DNA of 64,000 nucleotides from Bacteroidota bacterium (lineage in GTDB: Bacteria; Bacteroidota; Ignavibacteria; UBA10030; SZUA-254): contig DATDFQ010000054.1 of the NCBI GenBank assembly GCA_036522515.1, positions 1-64,000 of the forward strand, given 5' to 3'. The first letter of the stretch is position 1. Each line of letters begins with the position of its first letter. The notes beneath the pieces are model-generated. The model saw only the letters and a list, made by a program, of their open reading frames with translations, was not told the DNA's origin and ran no database searches. Position numbers and translations under genes: made by a program. Of this stretch, positions 23,927 to 33,075 are shown piece by piece.

Positions 23927-25480
23927 CTATTCGTCGATCCGGAATTCCGGATCGGACGGCCTGATCTCTCCGTAGAGGTCTTTGAGGGCGGTGTAGGCCG
24001 GGTTGGAGCCGCGTTGGGCGGCGGAGCGAAGGAGCTGGACGGCCCTCGCGGTATTCTGGGCCACGCCGAGCCCGGAGCGGTAGCAATACCCGAGCATGGT
24101 CTGGGCGAGCACCGATCCGTCTCCGGCCGCTTTCCGGAGCGTCTTCACCAGCGTGCTGTCGCGCGCAGGATTTTTCGATCCCTGAAGCTCGATCATCGCG
24201 AGCCGCACTTTCGCTTCGCGGCTCTTCAACTGCGCTGCGCGGCGCAACAACCCGATCCCCTTCTCCCGGTCCTGCTTGAGCCAGGAACCGCCGATGTACC
24301 GCATCCCGAGTTCGACGACCGCCGGTGCGAAGTTCTTCTGTGCGGCGCGCTCGAGAAGGGCGAGGGCTTCGGCTTGCGTGAGCTGGTGGTCGAGATCGGA
24401 AGCGAAGAGTTGGGCCCATGAAAATTGCGCCGCCGGGTCGTTCCGGTCCGCGCCCGCCTTCAGCTTCCGGAAGTAGTCTTTCTCCTGGATCATTTTCCAG
24501 AGGAGCGGAGGAGCCCACGGGGCATCGAGCCGCATCGCACGCAGGTAATAAAGGCTCGACAGGACGATATCCTGCTTCATGACCGTCCCCTGCTCGTACC
24601 AGCGCCCGATCAATGTCAGCGCTTCCGGGCTCCCCGCCTCGGCCGCATCGAAGACCCTGCGGACGATCTCGGAATCGGGAGCTTCCTCCGTCTTGTTGCC
24701 CGAGATTTTCTTGAGCTGGGTCCCGGCCGCGAGGAGTACCTCATGGGTGAGCGTCGTATCGTCCGGCACGGTCATCGAATCGACGTCCGTATCGAGAAAG
24801 ATCGGCTGGAGGCCCGAACCAGACTGCGGAGCTGACGAGAGGTGCGGGGGCCGTTTTTTTTCCGCGCGGTTCGCGGAATCGGGACGGGCGGCGCCGCGCT
24901 TTGCGTCGATCCCCCTTCGCTTAAACTCCCGGAGAACTTCCTTCGCCGGTTCAAATCCCGAATCCGCCGCCATCGATTCCCACCGGTACGCCTCCCGGTA
25001 ATCTCTCGGAACCGTAAGATTGTCGGTGAGCAGAAGGCCGGTCACATATTCGGCTTCGGCCATCCCGTCGATCGCGGCCGCACGAAATTGCCTGTACGCC
25101 TCGAACGGGTTCCAGGGCACCCCCCAGCCGTTGTTCAGCAACAATCCGTAGTTGTAGCGCGCCGTCGTCAGTTTCTGTGCGGCGGCTTTTTGAATCCAGT
25201 ATGCGGCCTTGGGGGTATCGGCGGGAAACCCGTTCCTTGTGAGATACCGGAGGCCCAGCTCATGCTGAGCGAGCGGATCGCCCGCGTTCGCGTTTCTCAC
25301 CAGCATGAATTCATCCCAGTATCTCGCCGCCGAGTTGTCGTACTTGAAGCCGTACGCGGTTTGCGGGGGAGAGGCATTTTTCAGGGCGAGACTCTTTGAG
25401 GGGTCGTCCTGGGTTCTGGCGGAGCCGGCCAGAAAGAGGAGAAGAAGGAGAGGCAGGGTCGGGGTCGCCCTCGGAATCAT
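23927..25480 (-). CDS. Sel1-repeat (TPR-like) exported protein
   Basis: A 517-residue protein from ATG 25480, chosen for the signal peptide (MIPRATPTLPLLLLLFLAGS). It has at least seven Sel1-type helical repeats, recognisable by A-x-x-x-LG-x-x-Y motifs: DPLAQHELGLRYLTRNG, KAAYWIQKAAAQ, TARYNYGLLLNNGWGV, APAVVELGMRYIGGSWLKQD and SVLAQTMLGYCYRSGLGV. A linker of about 120 residues separates the N- and C-terminal repeat blocks. Such proteins act as scaffolds in envelope or signalling complexes. The gene starts seven bases after the stop of the lipoprotein upstream; the three genes from 27033 to 23927 form an operon. Confidence 0.88.
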   Translation of the reverse strand: MIPRATPTLPLLLLLFLAGSARTQDDPSKSLALKNASPPQTAYGFKYDNSAARYWDEFMLVRNANAGDPLAQHELGLRYLTRNGFPADTPKAAYWIQKAAAQKLTTARYNYGLLLNNGWGVPWNPFEAYRQFRAAAIDGMAEAEYVTGLLLTDNLTVPRDYREAYRWESMAADSGFEPAKEVLREFKRRGIDAKRGAARPDSANRAEKKRPPHLSSAPQSGSGLQPIFLDTDVDSMTVPDDTTLTHEVLLAAGTQLKKISGNKTEEAPDSEIVRRVFDAAEAGSPEALTLIGRWYEQGTVMKQDIVLSSLYYLRAMRLDAPWAPPLLWKMIQEKDYFRKLKAGADRNDPAAQFSWAQLFASDLDHQLTQAEALALLERAAQKNFAPAVVELGMRYIGGSWLKQDREKGIGLLRRAAQLKSREAKVRLAMIELQGSKNPARDSTLVKTLRKAAGDGSVLAQTMLGYCYRSGLGVAQNTARAVQLLRSAAQRGSNPAYTALKDLYGEIRPSDPEFRIDE

Positions 25481-25487
25481 ATCGGGG

Positions 25488-26249
25488 TCACCTTGGTCCC
25501 CTGGAGACACTATCGGCGGCGATCAGCCACGCGCCTTCCGCCCTGACGAGCGGATTCTTTGTTTCGAGCATGATCAGCCGGAGGGTCCGTGAATTTGGCT
25601 CGCCCGCGGATCCGGCGGCTGCGGGTGGCGGACGGAAATAGAGTTCCACCCCTTTCTTCACGGTCGCGGCGAAGGCGGATCTCTCTCTGCCTCCGGGCCG
25701 CAACTCCTCCTGCTCCGCGCTCTGTCCTCCCTGGCGCTCGACCGGATGTTCCACGAATCTGGACGGTTCGATCTGCCTGCCCGTCTCATCCTGAAGGAAG
25801 ATCGTCCAGCGGCCGAGGTCAAGGAAATCTTCGGTCGAAGAGGTCCGCATCTCGAGCCAGATGAACAGCGTGTCGCCGGATGCGCGGGCGCTCTTGTACG
25901 CCGACCGGAAACCCGAACTCTCGACATCGCTCATGGACGCGAGATCTCCAAACGTCTGGAAGCCGGCCTCGATCAGCGCCGAGTCCATATAGGTCGCCCT
26001 GGCGATCAACGGGAAGAATGCGGCCTCCTCGCCGGGCGAGCCCGCCCCGCCGCCCGGTCCGTCGCGCAATTGCGCCAGAAGGATCGTTCGCCTCGACCAG
26101 AGCCTGTCGAACGAACCGAAGTAAGGGGACGCGTAGGAGGGAGAACCCAGCCCCACTGCCGGCCGGTTGCCGAGGGTGGTCATGCATCCCCCGCAAAAAA
26201 GAAGTGCGGAAATCGCAATCAGTTGACGGGCGTTCGACTCTCTTTTCAT
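25488..26249 (-). CDS. Lipoprotein of unknown function
   Basis: A 253-residue lipoprotein. ATG 26249 has GAGAGG directly upstream and starts a lipoprotein signal (MKRESNARQLIAISALLFCG, lipid-bearing Cys at 22). The mature part has FGSFDRLWSRRTILL, then PLIARATYMDSALIEAGFQT and GDTLFIWLEMRTSSTEDFLD, and a late segment of beta strands (WTIFLQDETGRQIEPSRFVE). This looks like a small beta-sandwich, but I do not recognise the family. The frame in the files that reaches 26615 is not real upstream of 26249, as it would overlap the CBM9-like gene. It is the middle gene of a three-gene operon, four bases after the first gene. Confidence 0.75.
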   Translation of the reverse strand: MKRESNARQLIAISALLFCGGCMTTLGNRPAVGLGSPSYASPYFGSFDRLWSRRTILLAQLRDGPGGGAGSPGEEAAFFPLIARATYMDSALIEAGFQTFGDLASMSDVESSGFRSAYKSARASGDTLFIWLEMRTSSTEDFLDLGRWTIFLQDETGRQIEPSRFVEHPVERQGGQSAEQEELRPGGRERSAFAATVKKGVELYFRPPPAAAGSAGEPNSRTLRLIMLETKNPLVRAEGAWLIAADSVSRGPR

Positions 26250-26253
26250 CCTC

Positions 26254-27033
26254 TCACCTCGCGAGCACGATGTCGACCCAGAGGTCTGTTTCGGCCGGAG
26301 AGGTTCGCCGCCTCGGGAGCATACCCCGGGACCCGAACCCGGTCCGCGCCCCCGGGTATCCGGTCGGGCCCACGTTCTCGGAGCCGTTCGAGAATCCCGT
26401 CCCCTGCGGTCCGCCGAGGCCGATCCCGATCCGCACCTTTTCCTGACCGGCAAGGGCCTGATACTTCGGAAAATACTCCTCGGGGTGGAGCGGAATCCGG
26501 ACTTCAATGGTGAGGATCCCCTTCGAATCGACGCTCGCCGCGGCGAAGCCCTGTGAGCTGTCGGGGAGAAATATCCGGGAGTCGATGCCGCGCTTGTCGA
26601 TGACAAGGACTCCATTGCGCACTCCCTCGAGTTTCTTGTAGGCCCGTTCTCGTTCCGAAGAAGTCAGGACATCCCAGAAGCCGCCGCGCGTGGGATCCGG
26701 CATGGCGTACCCGGATGCGGGATAGTGAAGTTCGAGGTCTTTTCGATCACCCCCGTCGGGATCGATCCACATGGTCAGCCCGCTTCGCCCAATGAGCCGG
26801 TTGGTTTCCTGATCGGCGGAGCGTGCGGCGACATAAAGGTAGCGGCCATCCTGGAGGGCCCCGATTGCGATGTTCCGTTCCTGGAAAACTTTAACGGGCA
26901 CATGCTGCCATTCTGTGAGATCCCCGTCGATGCGCGGGGGAGTATCGGTGCTGCCGCTTTGCACCGATTCATCCCGGCACCCCGAGAGAGCGAGCAGCGT
27001 GCAGAACGCCAGGGTCCTTGCGGGCAGATTCAT
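26254..27033 (-). CDS. Lipoprotein with CBM9/DOMON-like domain
   Basis: A 259-residue lipoprotein (lipobox ALSGC near residue 19). The mature part starts with PPRIDGDLTEWQHVPVKVF, then DGRYLYVAARSADQ and SGLTMWIDPDGG, the standard opening of family-9 carbohydrate-binding-like/DOMON beta sandwiches. These bind sugars, or heme in DOMON relatives. It ends LWVDIVLAR. It is the first gene of the three-gene operon with the unknown lipoprotein and the Sel1 protein, whose combined role (a possible envelope complex) is not known. Confidence 0.8.
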   Translation of the reverse strand: MNLPARTLAFCTLLALSGCRDESVQSGSTDTPPRIDGDLTEWQHVPVKVFQERNIAIGALQDGRYLYVAARSADQETNRLIGRSGLTMWIDPDGGDRKDLELHYPASGYAMPDPTRGGFWDVLTSSERERAYKKLEGVRNGVLVIDKRGIDSRIFLPDSSQGFAAASVDSKGILTIEVRIPLHPEEYFPKYQALAGQEKVRIGIGLGGPQGTGFSNGSENVGPTGYPGARTGFGSRGMLPRRRTSPAETDLWVDIVLAR

Positions 27034-27146
27034 CGTGTCGTTCCGGTGAGGATGTTCTTGTAATGGTAGTGGTGCGAACGGCCGCAGGGTGAACCGGCTG
27101 CAGTCGGATCAGAGCAGGCCATCCGCACCACAGGTGCTGCGGAAGT

Positions 27147-27542
27147 CTACTCGCCCCTCGTGCGGCCGCGCATCCGGCTCCGGCGTTCCTTTACCAGCTC
27201 ATCATACTTTTTCTTCTGATCGGCCGTCAGGACGGAGTCGATCCTCTCGTCCGACTTTTTCATCATCTCCGTCCTCAAACCTCTCATCGCCTGCCTGTCG
27301 TCCTTCACCGAGTCGATTGCCTTCCTCATCGCCTCCTGGGACTCCGTGAAAATCTTCGTAATGAGCGTCGTCTGACTATCCGTCAGACTCAGGCGTTCCT
27401 TGAGGTCGGCCGCGCGATCCTTCGGAGCCGGCATTCCCCCCTGGCCCCGCTGGGCGTACGCCGAACCTCCGGCGGCGACAATCGTACAGAATAGCAGCAG
27501 GATCAGAGCGGCCGCATGCCGGCCGCGATTGCGGTACACCAT
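27147..27542 (-). CDS. Spy/CpxP-like periplasmic protein
   Basis: A 131-residue exported protein with a signal peptide of about 30 residues ending SAYA. It is mostly alpha-helical, with the two typical helix motifs LKERLSLTDSQTTLI and DSVLTADQKKKYDEL, i.e. the LTxxQ pattern of the Spy/CpxP/ZraP family. Such proteins act as periplasmic chaperones or metal/stress sensors. The end is Arg-rich (RRSRMRGRTRG). GGAAGGAGATTTGT precedes the ATG. It stands alone between the ABC exporter genes and the CBM9-like operon. Confidence 0.88.
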   Translation of the reverse strand: MVYRNRGRHAAALILLLFCTIVAAGGSAYAQRGQGGMPAPKDRAADLKERLSLTDSQTTLITKIFTESQEAMRKAIDSVKDDRQAMRGLRTEMMKKSDERIDSVLTADQKKKYDELVKERRSRMRGRTRGE

Positions 27543-27633
27543 ACAAATCTCCTTCCTAATATTGTGCTAAAATCAGACATCTGCAAACATTAGACACAGC
27601 ATCGGGCGAAAAGATTGTATGAGGCGGCGGCCG

Positions 27634-29220
27634 CTAGAGCTTTTTGAGGGCTGCCTTATGCCTCGCATAACCGGCAAACAGGAGTAGGGCCGTAGCGAGC
27701 GCGTACCCGAGCTGAACCCCCGGATCGGTGTGCCCGGAAAAGCCCGCAAAATTGAACACCGGAGCTTCCGGGGCGTTGAGAGATATATAGAGGAGCATCA
27801 GAAAAAATGCGATGAAGGGTTTTTGACTCCTTGCCAGGACTCCGAGCCCCACCGCCCCTCCGGCGATAAAACCGGAGCCGACCGCGAGCGATAGCGCGGC
27901 GGAGGGGTTGGAGAAGGAGAGCCTCAGGATGGGAATCAGGGCGAACAGCAGGGTGATGATGAGCGCCGAGACAAATTTCCAGAGGACATAGCGGGTCCTC
28001 AATCCGGGCGCCGTATAGAGGAGGCTCAGCATCCCCGATGCCCCGTCCCGGGGGGTAAGGTCGGCGAGCGCGAGTATGAGAACGACGATCAACGCAGGAA
28101 GCAGCCCGCCTTGCATCGAGGATGCGTCCAGCGCGAGCGAGAGAACTGAGAAGACCGCGATCCCCACGGCTGTGAGGGGCGAGAGGAGCAGCGTGGCCAG
28201 AACGTCCGCCCCGACCGCGTTCAGGAACGACGTTCCGTTTCCCCTTCTCTGGAGGAGCGACGCGAGAGGTTGCAGGGATCGCGTCACAGGCTTCAACAGG
28301 GCGTTGATTCTCGCCAGGACGTTTCTGCGGGAGTGGCGGATCGACAACTTGATCCTCGCAGGGTCGAATCGGTGGAACCAGAGGCTCGCCAGGCCGACGA
28401 GCGCGCCCGGAAGGATGAGCGTGGAACACCTCATCCCGATCATCCCCCACCCCCAGTTCAAACCCGGATAGAGGACGGGGGGCAGCGACGCGTCGAACGT
28501 GGACGAACCGATGGACATCGAGGTCGTGTGGAACTGGTCCTGCATCTGGCCGATGACCGGAACGATACCCGTGATATCGAAAGCGGCGAGCCATTGCGCG
28601 CCCCCGTTGCTCTCGAACATCGCCGCCGGAAAACCGAGGAACGCTGCCCAGAGGAAAAAGTAGAGCACGTCGCCGGCTCTGCCCGAGAGAAAGGGGAGCG
28701 ACTCGAATGCGAGGGAAACAGCCGAACAAAAGGCGATTCCCGGGAGGGCGATCCATGCGTAGGTCCCCAGGAATACGAAGGGCTGAAGCCAGCCCTCCCC
28801 CCGGATGAGGAACATGACCATCGCGCTGAGCATGCAGGCCGTCATGACGGAGGCAAGATACAACACGTTTCCGCAAAACTTCCCGAGGAGATAACGCGCG
28901 TTCGTGACGGGGGTGGAAGCGACGACGAACCCCGTCCGGGAAACGATGTCTCTCCGGAACGAGTTGCCGATCAGGTAGTATCCGAGCATGCTCAGGATGA
29001 GGCCGCAGAACATCCCGGTGCCGAGCGCAACCGCCGCCGAATTATATAACACCCGGCGTCCGCTGATTTGCATCAGCGTGCGTCCGGTGCCCGTATCCGG
29101 AACGATGAAATAGACCGAGGCCGCGATGACGAGCATCGTGACGACCGCGGCGGTGCGGCGAAAACGGAAAAGGATGTCGGTGCGAACGATCGCCCCGACC
29201 TGCCGGGCGGGCCCGTTCAC
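27634..29220 (-). CDS. ABC-2-type transporter permease
   Basis: A 528-residue membrane protein with about 12 hydrophobic segments in two halves. The N-terminal cytoplasmic start is RTDILFRFRR, followed by long TM segments, with extracellular loops containing FHTTSMSIGSSTFDASLPP. This is the shape of ABC-2 membrane subunits used for export or lipoprotein/polysaccharide handling. Its start overlaps the stop of the ATP-binding subunit gene by 4 bases. The substrate is unknown. The gene upstream of the ATPase is the GH47 mannosidase, 73 bases away, so a link to glycan work is possible but unproved. Confidence 0.88.
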   Translation of the reverse strand: MNGPARQVGAIVRTDILFRFRRTAAVVTMLVIAASVYFIVPDTGTGRTLMQISGRRVLYNSAAVALGTGMFCGLILSMLGYYLIGNSFRRDIVSRTGFVVASTPVTNARYLLGKFCGNVLYLASVMTACMLSAMVMFLIRGEGWLQPFVFLGTYAWIALPGIAFCSAVSLAFESLPFLSGRAGDVLYFFLWAAFLGFPAAMFESNGGAQWLAAFDITGIVPVIGQMQDQFHTTSMSIGSSTFDASLPPVLYPGLNWGWGMIGMRCSTLILPGALVGLASLWFHRFDPARIKLSIRHSRRNVLARINALLKPVTRSLQPLASLLQRRGNGTSFLNAVGADVLATLLLSPLTAVGIAVFSVLSLALDASSMQGGLLPALIVVLILALADLTPRDGASGMLSLLYTAPGLRTRYVLWKFVSALIITLLFALIPILRLSFSNPSAALSLAVGSGFIAGGAVGLGVLARSQKPFIAFFLMLLYISLNAPEAPVFNFAGFSGHTDPGVQLGYALATALLLFAGYARHKAALKKL

Positions 29221-30086
29221 CGGTCCGATCCTCCGGGCGCGTTGACCGCGTAGATAAAGGACTCTTCGAGATCGGGCTCGACCGGGGCGGCGCCCGAAAC
29301 GGGGCGTTCCCCGTGAACGATCCGCACATGGACGCCGTCGGGGCGCCGCACGGCGCGGGAGGTCTTGAACCGCGCCCGGACCGCGTCAAATTCTTCCGAC
29401 GGCACGATTGCCTCCCACACCCTGCCGGCCGCGGAGCGGAGGAGTTCTTCGGGTGTCGCCGAGGCCACCAGCCGCCCGTGGTTCATCACCGCGATGTGGG
29501 TCGCGACCGCCTCGACATCGGATACGATGTGCGTGGAGAGGAGCACCAGCTTCCCCACGCCGATGTCCGAAAGGATGTTGCGGAAACGGACGCGTTCTTC
29601 GGGGTCGAGCCCGGCCGTGGGCTCGTCCACGATCACGATCTCGGGTTCGTTGACAAGCGCCTGCGCGATCCCGAGGCGCTGCCGCATTCCGCCGGAGAAC
29701 GTGCCCGCGAGCCGGTGGGATTCGGTGTGAAGGTTCACGAGTTCCAGCATTTCCATCACCCGCTTCCGGCTGTGGACCCCTTTCAGAGCGGCGATATAGG
29801 TGAGGAACTCCACTGCCGTCAGGTTCTCGTAGACTCCGAAATCCTGGGGCAGGTATCCGAGACGCGCACGGATCGCGTCGGGCTTGCGGGTGATGTCCTC
29901 GGAGCGGTATAGGATCGACCCCGAAGTGGGCCGGGTGATCGTCGCGATCATCTGCATCAAGGTGGTCTTTCCGGCGCCATTCGGCCCGAGGAGGCCGAGA
30001 ACGCCCCGTTGGAGCGTCAGCGAGAGGTCCGCGACGGCGACGACGCCGGACCGGAATCGTTTGGTAACTCCCTGAATCTCGAGCAT
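29217..30086 (-). CDS. ABC transporter ATP-binding protein
   Basis: A 289-residue ATPase. Walker A is GPNGAGKTT, the Q loop is LGYLPQDFG, the signature is TFSGGMRQRLG, Walker B is IVIVDEPTAGLDP, and the H loop is STHIVSDVEA. The C-terminal 60 residues after the core (AIVPSEEFDAVRARF and on) form an extra domain as in CcmA/DrrA-type exporters. It is translationally coupled to the permease (4-base overlap). Confidence 0.95.
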   Translation of the reverse strand: MLEIQGVTKRFRSGVVAVADLSLTLQRGVLGLLGPNGAGKTTLMQMIATITRPTSGSILYRSEDITRKPDAIRARLGYLPQDFGVYENLTAVEFLTYIAALKGVHSRKRVMEMLELVNLHTESHRLAGTFSGGMRQRLGIAQALVNEPEIVIVDEPTAGLDPEERVRFRNILSDIGVGKLVLLSTHIVSDVEAVATHIAVMNHGRLVASATPEELLRSAAGRVWEAIVPSEEFDAVRARFKTSRAVRRPDGVHVRIVHGERPVSGAAPVEPDLEESFIYAVNAPGGSDR

Positions 30087-30159
30087 GAAGGACCTGGGAA
30101 GTGTGTGCCTATGGTACGCAGGTCAGGACGTTTTGTTGCCTCCCGCCTTTCCTGCGCCG

Positions 30160-31530
30160 CTACCAGGTTCTCCGCACCGGGTGGGCTTCGGTGTTGAAAA
30201 CCGATGCGTTGAGGTCGAGCGTTTCGCGCGGAGCGAAGAGGAGATAGAGATACTTCAGAGTTTCCGCGAGAAAGAAACTCTCCATCTTGTCCTTTTTCTC
30301 CTTCGTCCGGACATCGGTCAGCCCGGCGTACCCGGCGTCGGTCTTGCAATAGTGCTTGAGGCTGTCGAGGAACGTGCGGCCCATCTCGAGGTAGCGTGAA
30401 TCGTTCGTATAATAATAGAGATAGTATGCCGACTCGATGATCTCGGGCCGCAGGGGATAGGCGCCCTGCGTCACCTTCATCGTGGTGTAATCGATTTCCT
30501 CCGGTTCGATCCCGAACGCATTCCACATCTTGTACGAAGATTCCTGCAGGCGCCGCGCGCGGTCGAGGTCGCCCGAGAGCGCGAGAACCGCAGGGAGGAA
30601 CGCGTCGAGGGCTCCGTAATGGGTTCCGGTGCGCCGGCCGGTGAACATATTCGCCTGCGAATACCAGAATCCGGTCGTGGTGTCGTGCGCGAGGTACTTG
30701 TTGACCGCGTCGACGCTCGTTTGCCACATCTCGCCGCATTCCTTGTCGTCGAAGAGGCGCCAGCACTTGAGCAGGTATTCATAGTAGGAGTCGATCCCGC
30801 CGCTGATATGGCTTGTCGAGTCGATCCAGGCACCCGTTTCGACGTTGATCACCGATCCGACCAGGCCGATCGGCGAGCGGCGCTTATAGAGTTCGACGAG
30901 CGCCCGCTTCGCCTTGTCGTAGTAGACGGGCTTCCCCGTCAGCTTGCTCAGCGTGCCGAATTCGATGAGAAGTGTGCCGATTTCCGCCGGGTTGGTTTCG
31001 GGGCCGCGCACTGCGCCAGTCTTGAGATTTACGTAGGTGTAGGGCATCCCCGTCTGCGAATTGAATACGGGCAGCAGGCGCTCCCCCAGGTCGCCTGCCA
31101 GATCCAGCAGGCGCTTGTCTCCCGAGAGCTGGTAATTGGTGAGGAGGCCCCCGAGGAGCCGGATCGTTATTTCAAAGTTCTTGACATAGATGTCATGGTC
31201 GAAGGAGAGGTTCCGGGCGACGAACTCGCGCGCCTTCGCGGCTTCATCGGTGAATCCGAGTATGGTCAGGGCGTCCATCGCGTCGACGGGAGTCATGTAG
31301 ACGGAGACGGTCGTATCCCAATCGTAAAACCCCTTGCTCAGCGGTTTAAGCTCGTCGTGTCCCCACGCATACTCTTTGTACGCGTTCCAGCAGGCGAGGA
31401 ATTCGGTGCGGACCTGCTGCGCAAGTTCGGCCTTATCGATGTTCGCCGCAGCGGGTACCGGCTGGGCGATTGCCTGATGGAGCGCAAGGGAGAGGAGTAT
31501 TATGACGCTGAGCGTACGAGCCTGGATCAT
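30160..31530 (-). CDS. GH47 alpha-1,2-mannosidase (class I), exported
   Basis: A 456-residue enzyme. ATG 31530 starts a signal peptide ending HQAIAQ (residues 1-23). It is an (alpha/alpha)7-barrel family member with almost every family hallmark: YAWGHDELKPLS (54-65), FEITIRLLGGLL (119-130, acid E120), GGIDSYYEYLLK (244-255, D247), YPLRPEIIES (358-367, base E363), ESFFLAETLKYLYLLF (417-432) and the Ca-ligand VFNTEAHP (444-451, T447). The family removes terminal alpha-1,2-mannose from high-mannose glycans by inversion. It is common in eukaryotes and rare but known in bacteria. The complete set of catalytic residues indicates an active enzyme. It lies upstream of an ABC exporter pair. Confidence 0.95.
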   Translation of the reverse strand: MIQARTLSVIILLSLALHQAIAQPVPAAANIDKAELAQQVRTEFLACWNAYKEYAWGHDELKPLSKGFYDWDTTVSVYMTPVDAMDALTILGFTDEAAKAREFVARNLSFDHDIYVKNFEITIRLLGGLLTNYQLSGDKRLLDLAGDLGERLLPVFNSQTGMPYTYVNLKTGAVRGPETNPAEIGTLLIEFGTLSKLTGKPVYYDKAKRALVELYKRRSPIGLVGSVINVETGAWIDSTSHISGGIDSYYEYLLKCWRLFDDKECGEMWQTSVDAVNKYLAHDTTTGFWYSQANMFTGRRTGTHYGALDAFLPAVLALSGDLDRARRLQESSYKMWNAFGIEPEEIDYTTMKVTQGAYPLRPEIIESAYYLYYYTNDSRYLEMGRTFLDSLKHYCKTDAGYAGLTDVRTKEKKDKMESFFLAETLKYLYLLFAPRETLDLNASVFNTEAHPVRRTW

Positions 31531-31579
31531 AGTGGTTCCTTCAAGTGAGAAGAGCATATGTCATCCGGAGTTCCTCTTT

Positions 31580-31606
31580 GTCATCCTGAGCGGAGCGAAG
31601 GATCTC
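31580..31606. repeat. Repeat family B, left arm only
   Basis: GTCATCCTGAGCGGAGCG plus AAGGATCTC without the inverted right arm. It lies between the GH47 start and the DUF1059-like gene's terminator, and may be a remnant. Confidence 0.7.
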
Positions 31607-31611
31607 CGGCT

Positions 31612-31644
31612 AAAAAAAATCCCGACCGGTACTGCACGGTCGGG
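31612..31644 (-). terminator. Rho-independent terminator of the DUF1059-like gene
   Basis: An 8-bp stem CCCGACCG / CGGTCGGG (31621-31644) with an 8-base loop, followed on the minus strand by U8 (A8 at 31612-31619). It lies 33 bases after the stop of the 117-residue gene. Confidence 0.9.
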
Positions 31645-31677
31645 ATGTACAAACCTCATTGAGCTGAAGAAGGGTCG

Positions 31678-32031
31678 TTATTCCTTGGCAGGCGGGGCTT
31701 CTTCGGACTTGAGCATGTCCATTGCTTCCTTCTCGGTGACTTTCTTCTTGTGCATCTTCATGGCATGCCGCATGATAATATCGGCCGCTTCCTTTTTGTC
31801 GTGGCTCTTGACCATGAATCCACAGGTGGCCTCGCAATTACCGGTATACATCGCTCCCGCCATCGCTTTGTCGGATTTCATCATCTCCGACTTGCCCTCC
31901 TTCATCGGGGCGACCTTGGCCGGCTCTTCCTTTGCAGGAGCCGCCTTGGTGGTATCCTGTGCGAACGAGAGGGTGGAGAATGCCACCGCAAGGAGCACCG
32001 CGAATAATACTGCCGAGATTCGTCTGATCAT
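31678..32031 (-). CDS. Exported DUF1059-like small protein
   Basis: A 117-residue protein with a signal peptide (1-24, ending LSFAQ) and a Lys/Glu/Ala-rich linker. Its C-terminal half contains CEATCGFMVKSHDKKEAADI and IMRHAMKMHKKKVTEKEAMDML. This is the pattern of DUF1059 (CG-F-V-x-SHD-x-x-E, then HAx-x-H). DUF1059 proteins are usually cytoplasmic and of unknown function, so the secreted form is unusual. AGAAGGAGGATCGTC precedes the ATG. It has its own strong terminator. Confidence 0.75.
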   Translation of the reverse strand: MIRRISAVLFAVLLAVAFSTLSFAQDTTKAAPAKEEPAKVAPMKEGKSEMMKSDKAMAGAMYTGNCEATCGFMVKSHDKKEAADIIMRHAMKMHKKKVTEKEAMDMLKSEEAPPAKE

Positions 32032-32163
32032 GACGATCCTCCTTCTATGAGTGTGATTGGATTGTGTAAATTAGCGTGAAACAGGGCCTTTTTCCGGGTC
32101 GAAATCTACCGAATATCCTCAGTAATGTCAAATAACCGGCCTCCTGGAGGCGGCTCTATCACT

Positions 32164-33075
32164 CTAACGCTCGTCCGCGTGATAGAGTTTCAGGACCTTG
32201 TACGCCTGCTTTGCGATCCTGGTATCGGGATGTTCCTGAAGGATCGTCTTGAGAGTTTCCCGGATATCCGCCGGTGTTTGTCCGATGATATCCGAATGAA
32301 TCATGTAATAGCTCAGCGCGGGGATCGTGGCCTCGCTTTCGGGGTGGGCGTCGATGAGAGCGAGAACCGTGCCGCAGGCAACCTTCTGCCCCTCTGGTTT
32401 CTCGTCCAGCTCGTAGAGATAAATCTTCTGAAGGAAAGCCGCGACGTGATAGGCGCTCATCGGATAATTTTTGATGATGGAATCCAGGGAGGCCGCGGCC
32501 GCGACCTGTTGCTGGTCGAGCTCAAGTGTGGCGGCCCGCCCAAGGAGCTCATGGACCGTCGCTTCGGATCCCTGGGGCTTCCCGACGGAGAAGGAGACTG
32601 TCCGGGATTCAGCCCTCCCCAGGCCGGTCTGAAAGGTCGCGCGCACGGTGTACGACCCGGGGCTCAGAAAAGTTTTCGTGTGGAGCTTCCTCAGCTTCCG
32701 CTCGCCCTTCCCGTAGAGCGGGAGGAGGTCGATGACGACAGACGAGCTATCCTCGGGTTCCACCCGCACCGATCGCGCCGAATCGCGCACGGTCGAGCTC
32801 TCAAAGAGGAGGGGAAGAGTCGCTCCTTTTGAGTCTTTCAAGACGAGCCGGAGATAGCCAAAGGGCATATAAAGCCGGCGGATGTTGACAGGGGTTGCGC
32901 GGGTGTTGATCAGCGAGAGCGTTGCAAAAACAGGTTCGCCGCTAAGGTACTCCGTCTTTCCCAGGCTCAGCCGAAGCAAGAGTTTCCGTTCCGCGGGAAT
33001 GGCGGGCCGGCAGAGCAGCAGGGTCATAAGTGTGAGCATCGCCGCGACAGCCGGTTTTTTCATAGGTTGTTTCAT
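32164..33075 (-). CDS. Exported protein of unknown function with TPR-like C-terminus
   Basis: A 303-residue protein. ATG 33075 overlaps the stop of the TrpF-like gene by 4 bases (ATGA) and begins a signal peptide (MKQPMKKPAVAAMLTLMTLL). Residues 30-170 look like an immunoglobulin-like beta sandwich (LSLGKTEYLSGEPVFATLSL, then LFESSTVRDSARSVRV and FLSPGSYTVRATFQTG), of a kind seen in bacterial surface proteins. The last 110 residues are helical with TPR-like features (ALSYYMIHSDIIGQTPADIR, QEHPDTRIAKQAYKVL). No family is recognised. The longer frame to 33270 is out of place because it runs into the upstream gene. Confidence 0.7.
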   Translation of the reverse strand: MKQPMKKPAVAAMLTLMTLLLCRPAIPAERKLLLRLSLGKTEYLSGEPVFATLSLINTRATPVNIRRLYMPFGYLRLVLKDSKGATLPLLFESSTVRDSARSVRVEPEDSSSVVIDLLPLYGKGERKLRKLHTKTFLSPGSYTVRATFQTGLGRAESRTVSFSVGKPQGSEATVHELLGRAATLELDQQQVAAAASLDSIIKNYPMSAYHVAAFLQKIYLYELDEKPEGQKVACGTVLALIDAHPESEATIPALSYYMIHSDIIGQTPADIRETLKTILQEHPDTRIAKQAYKVLKLYHADER

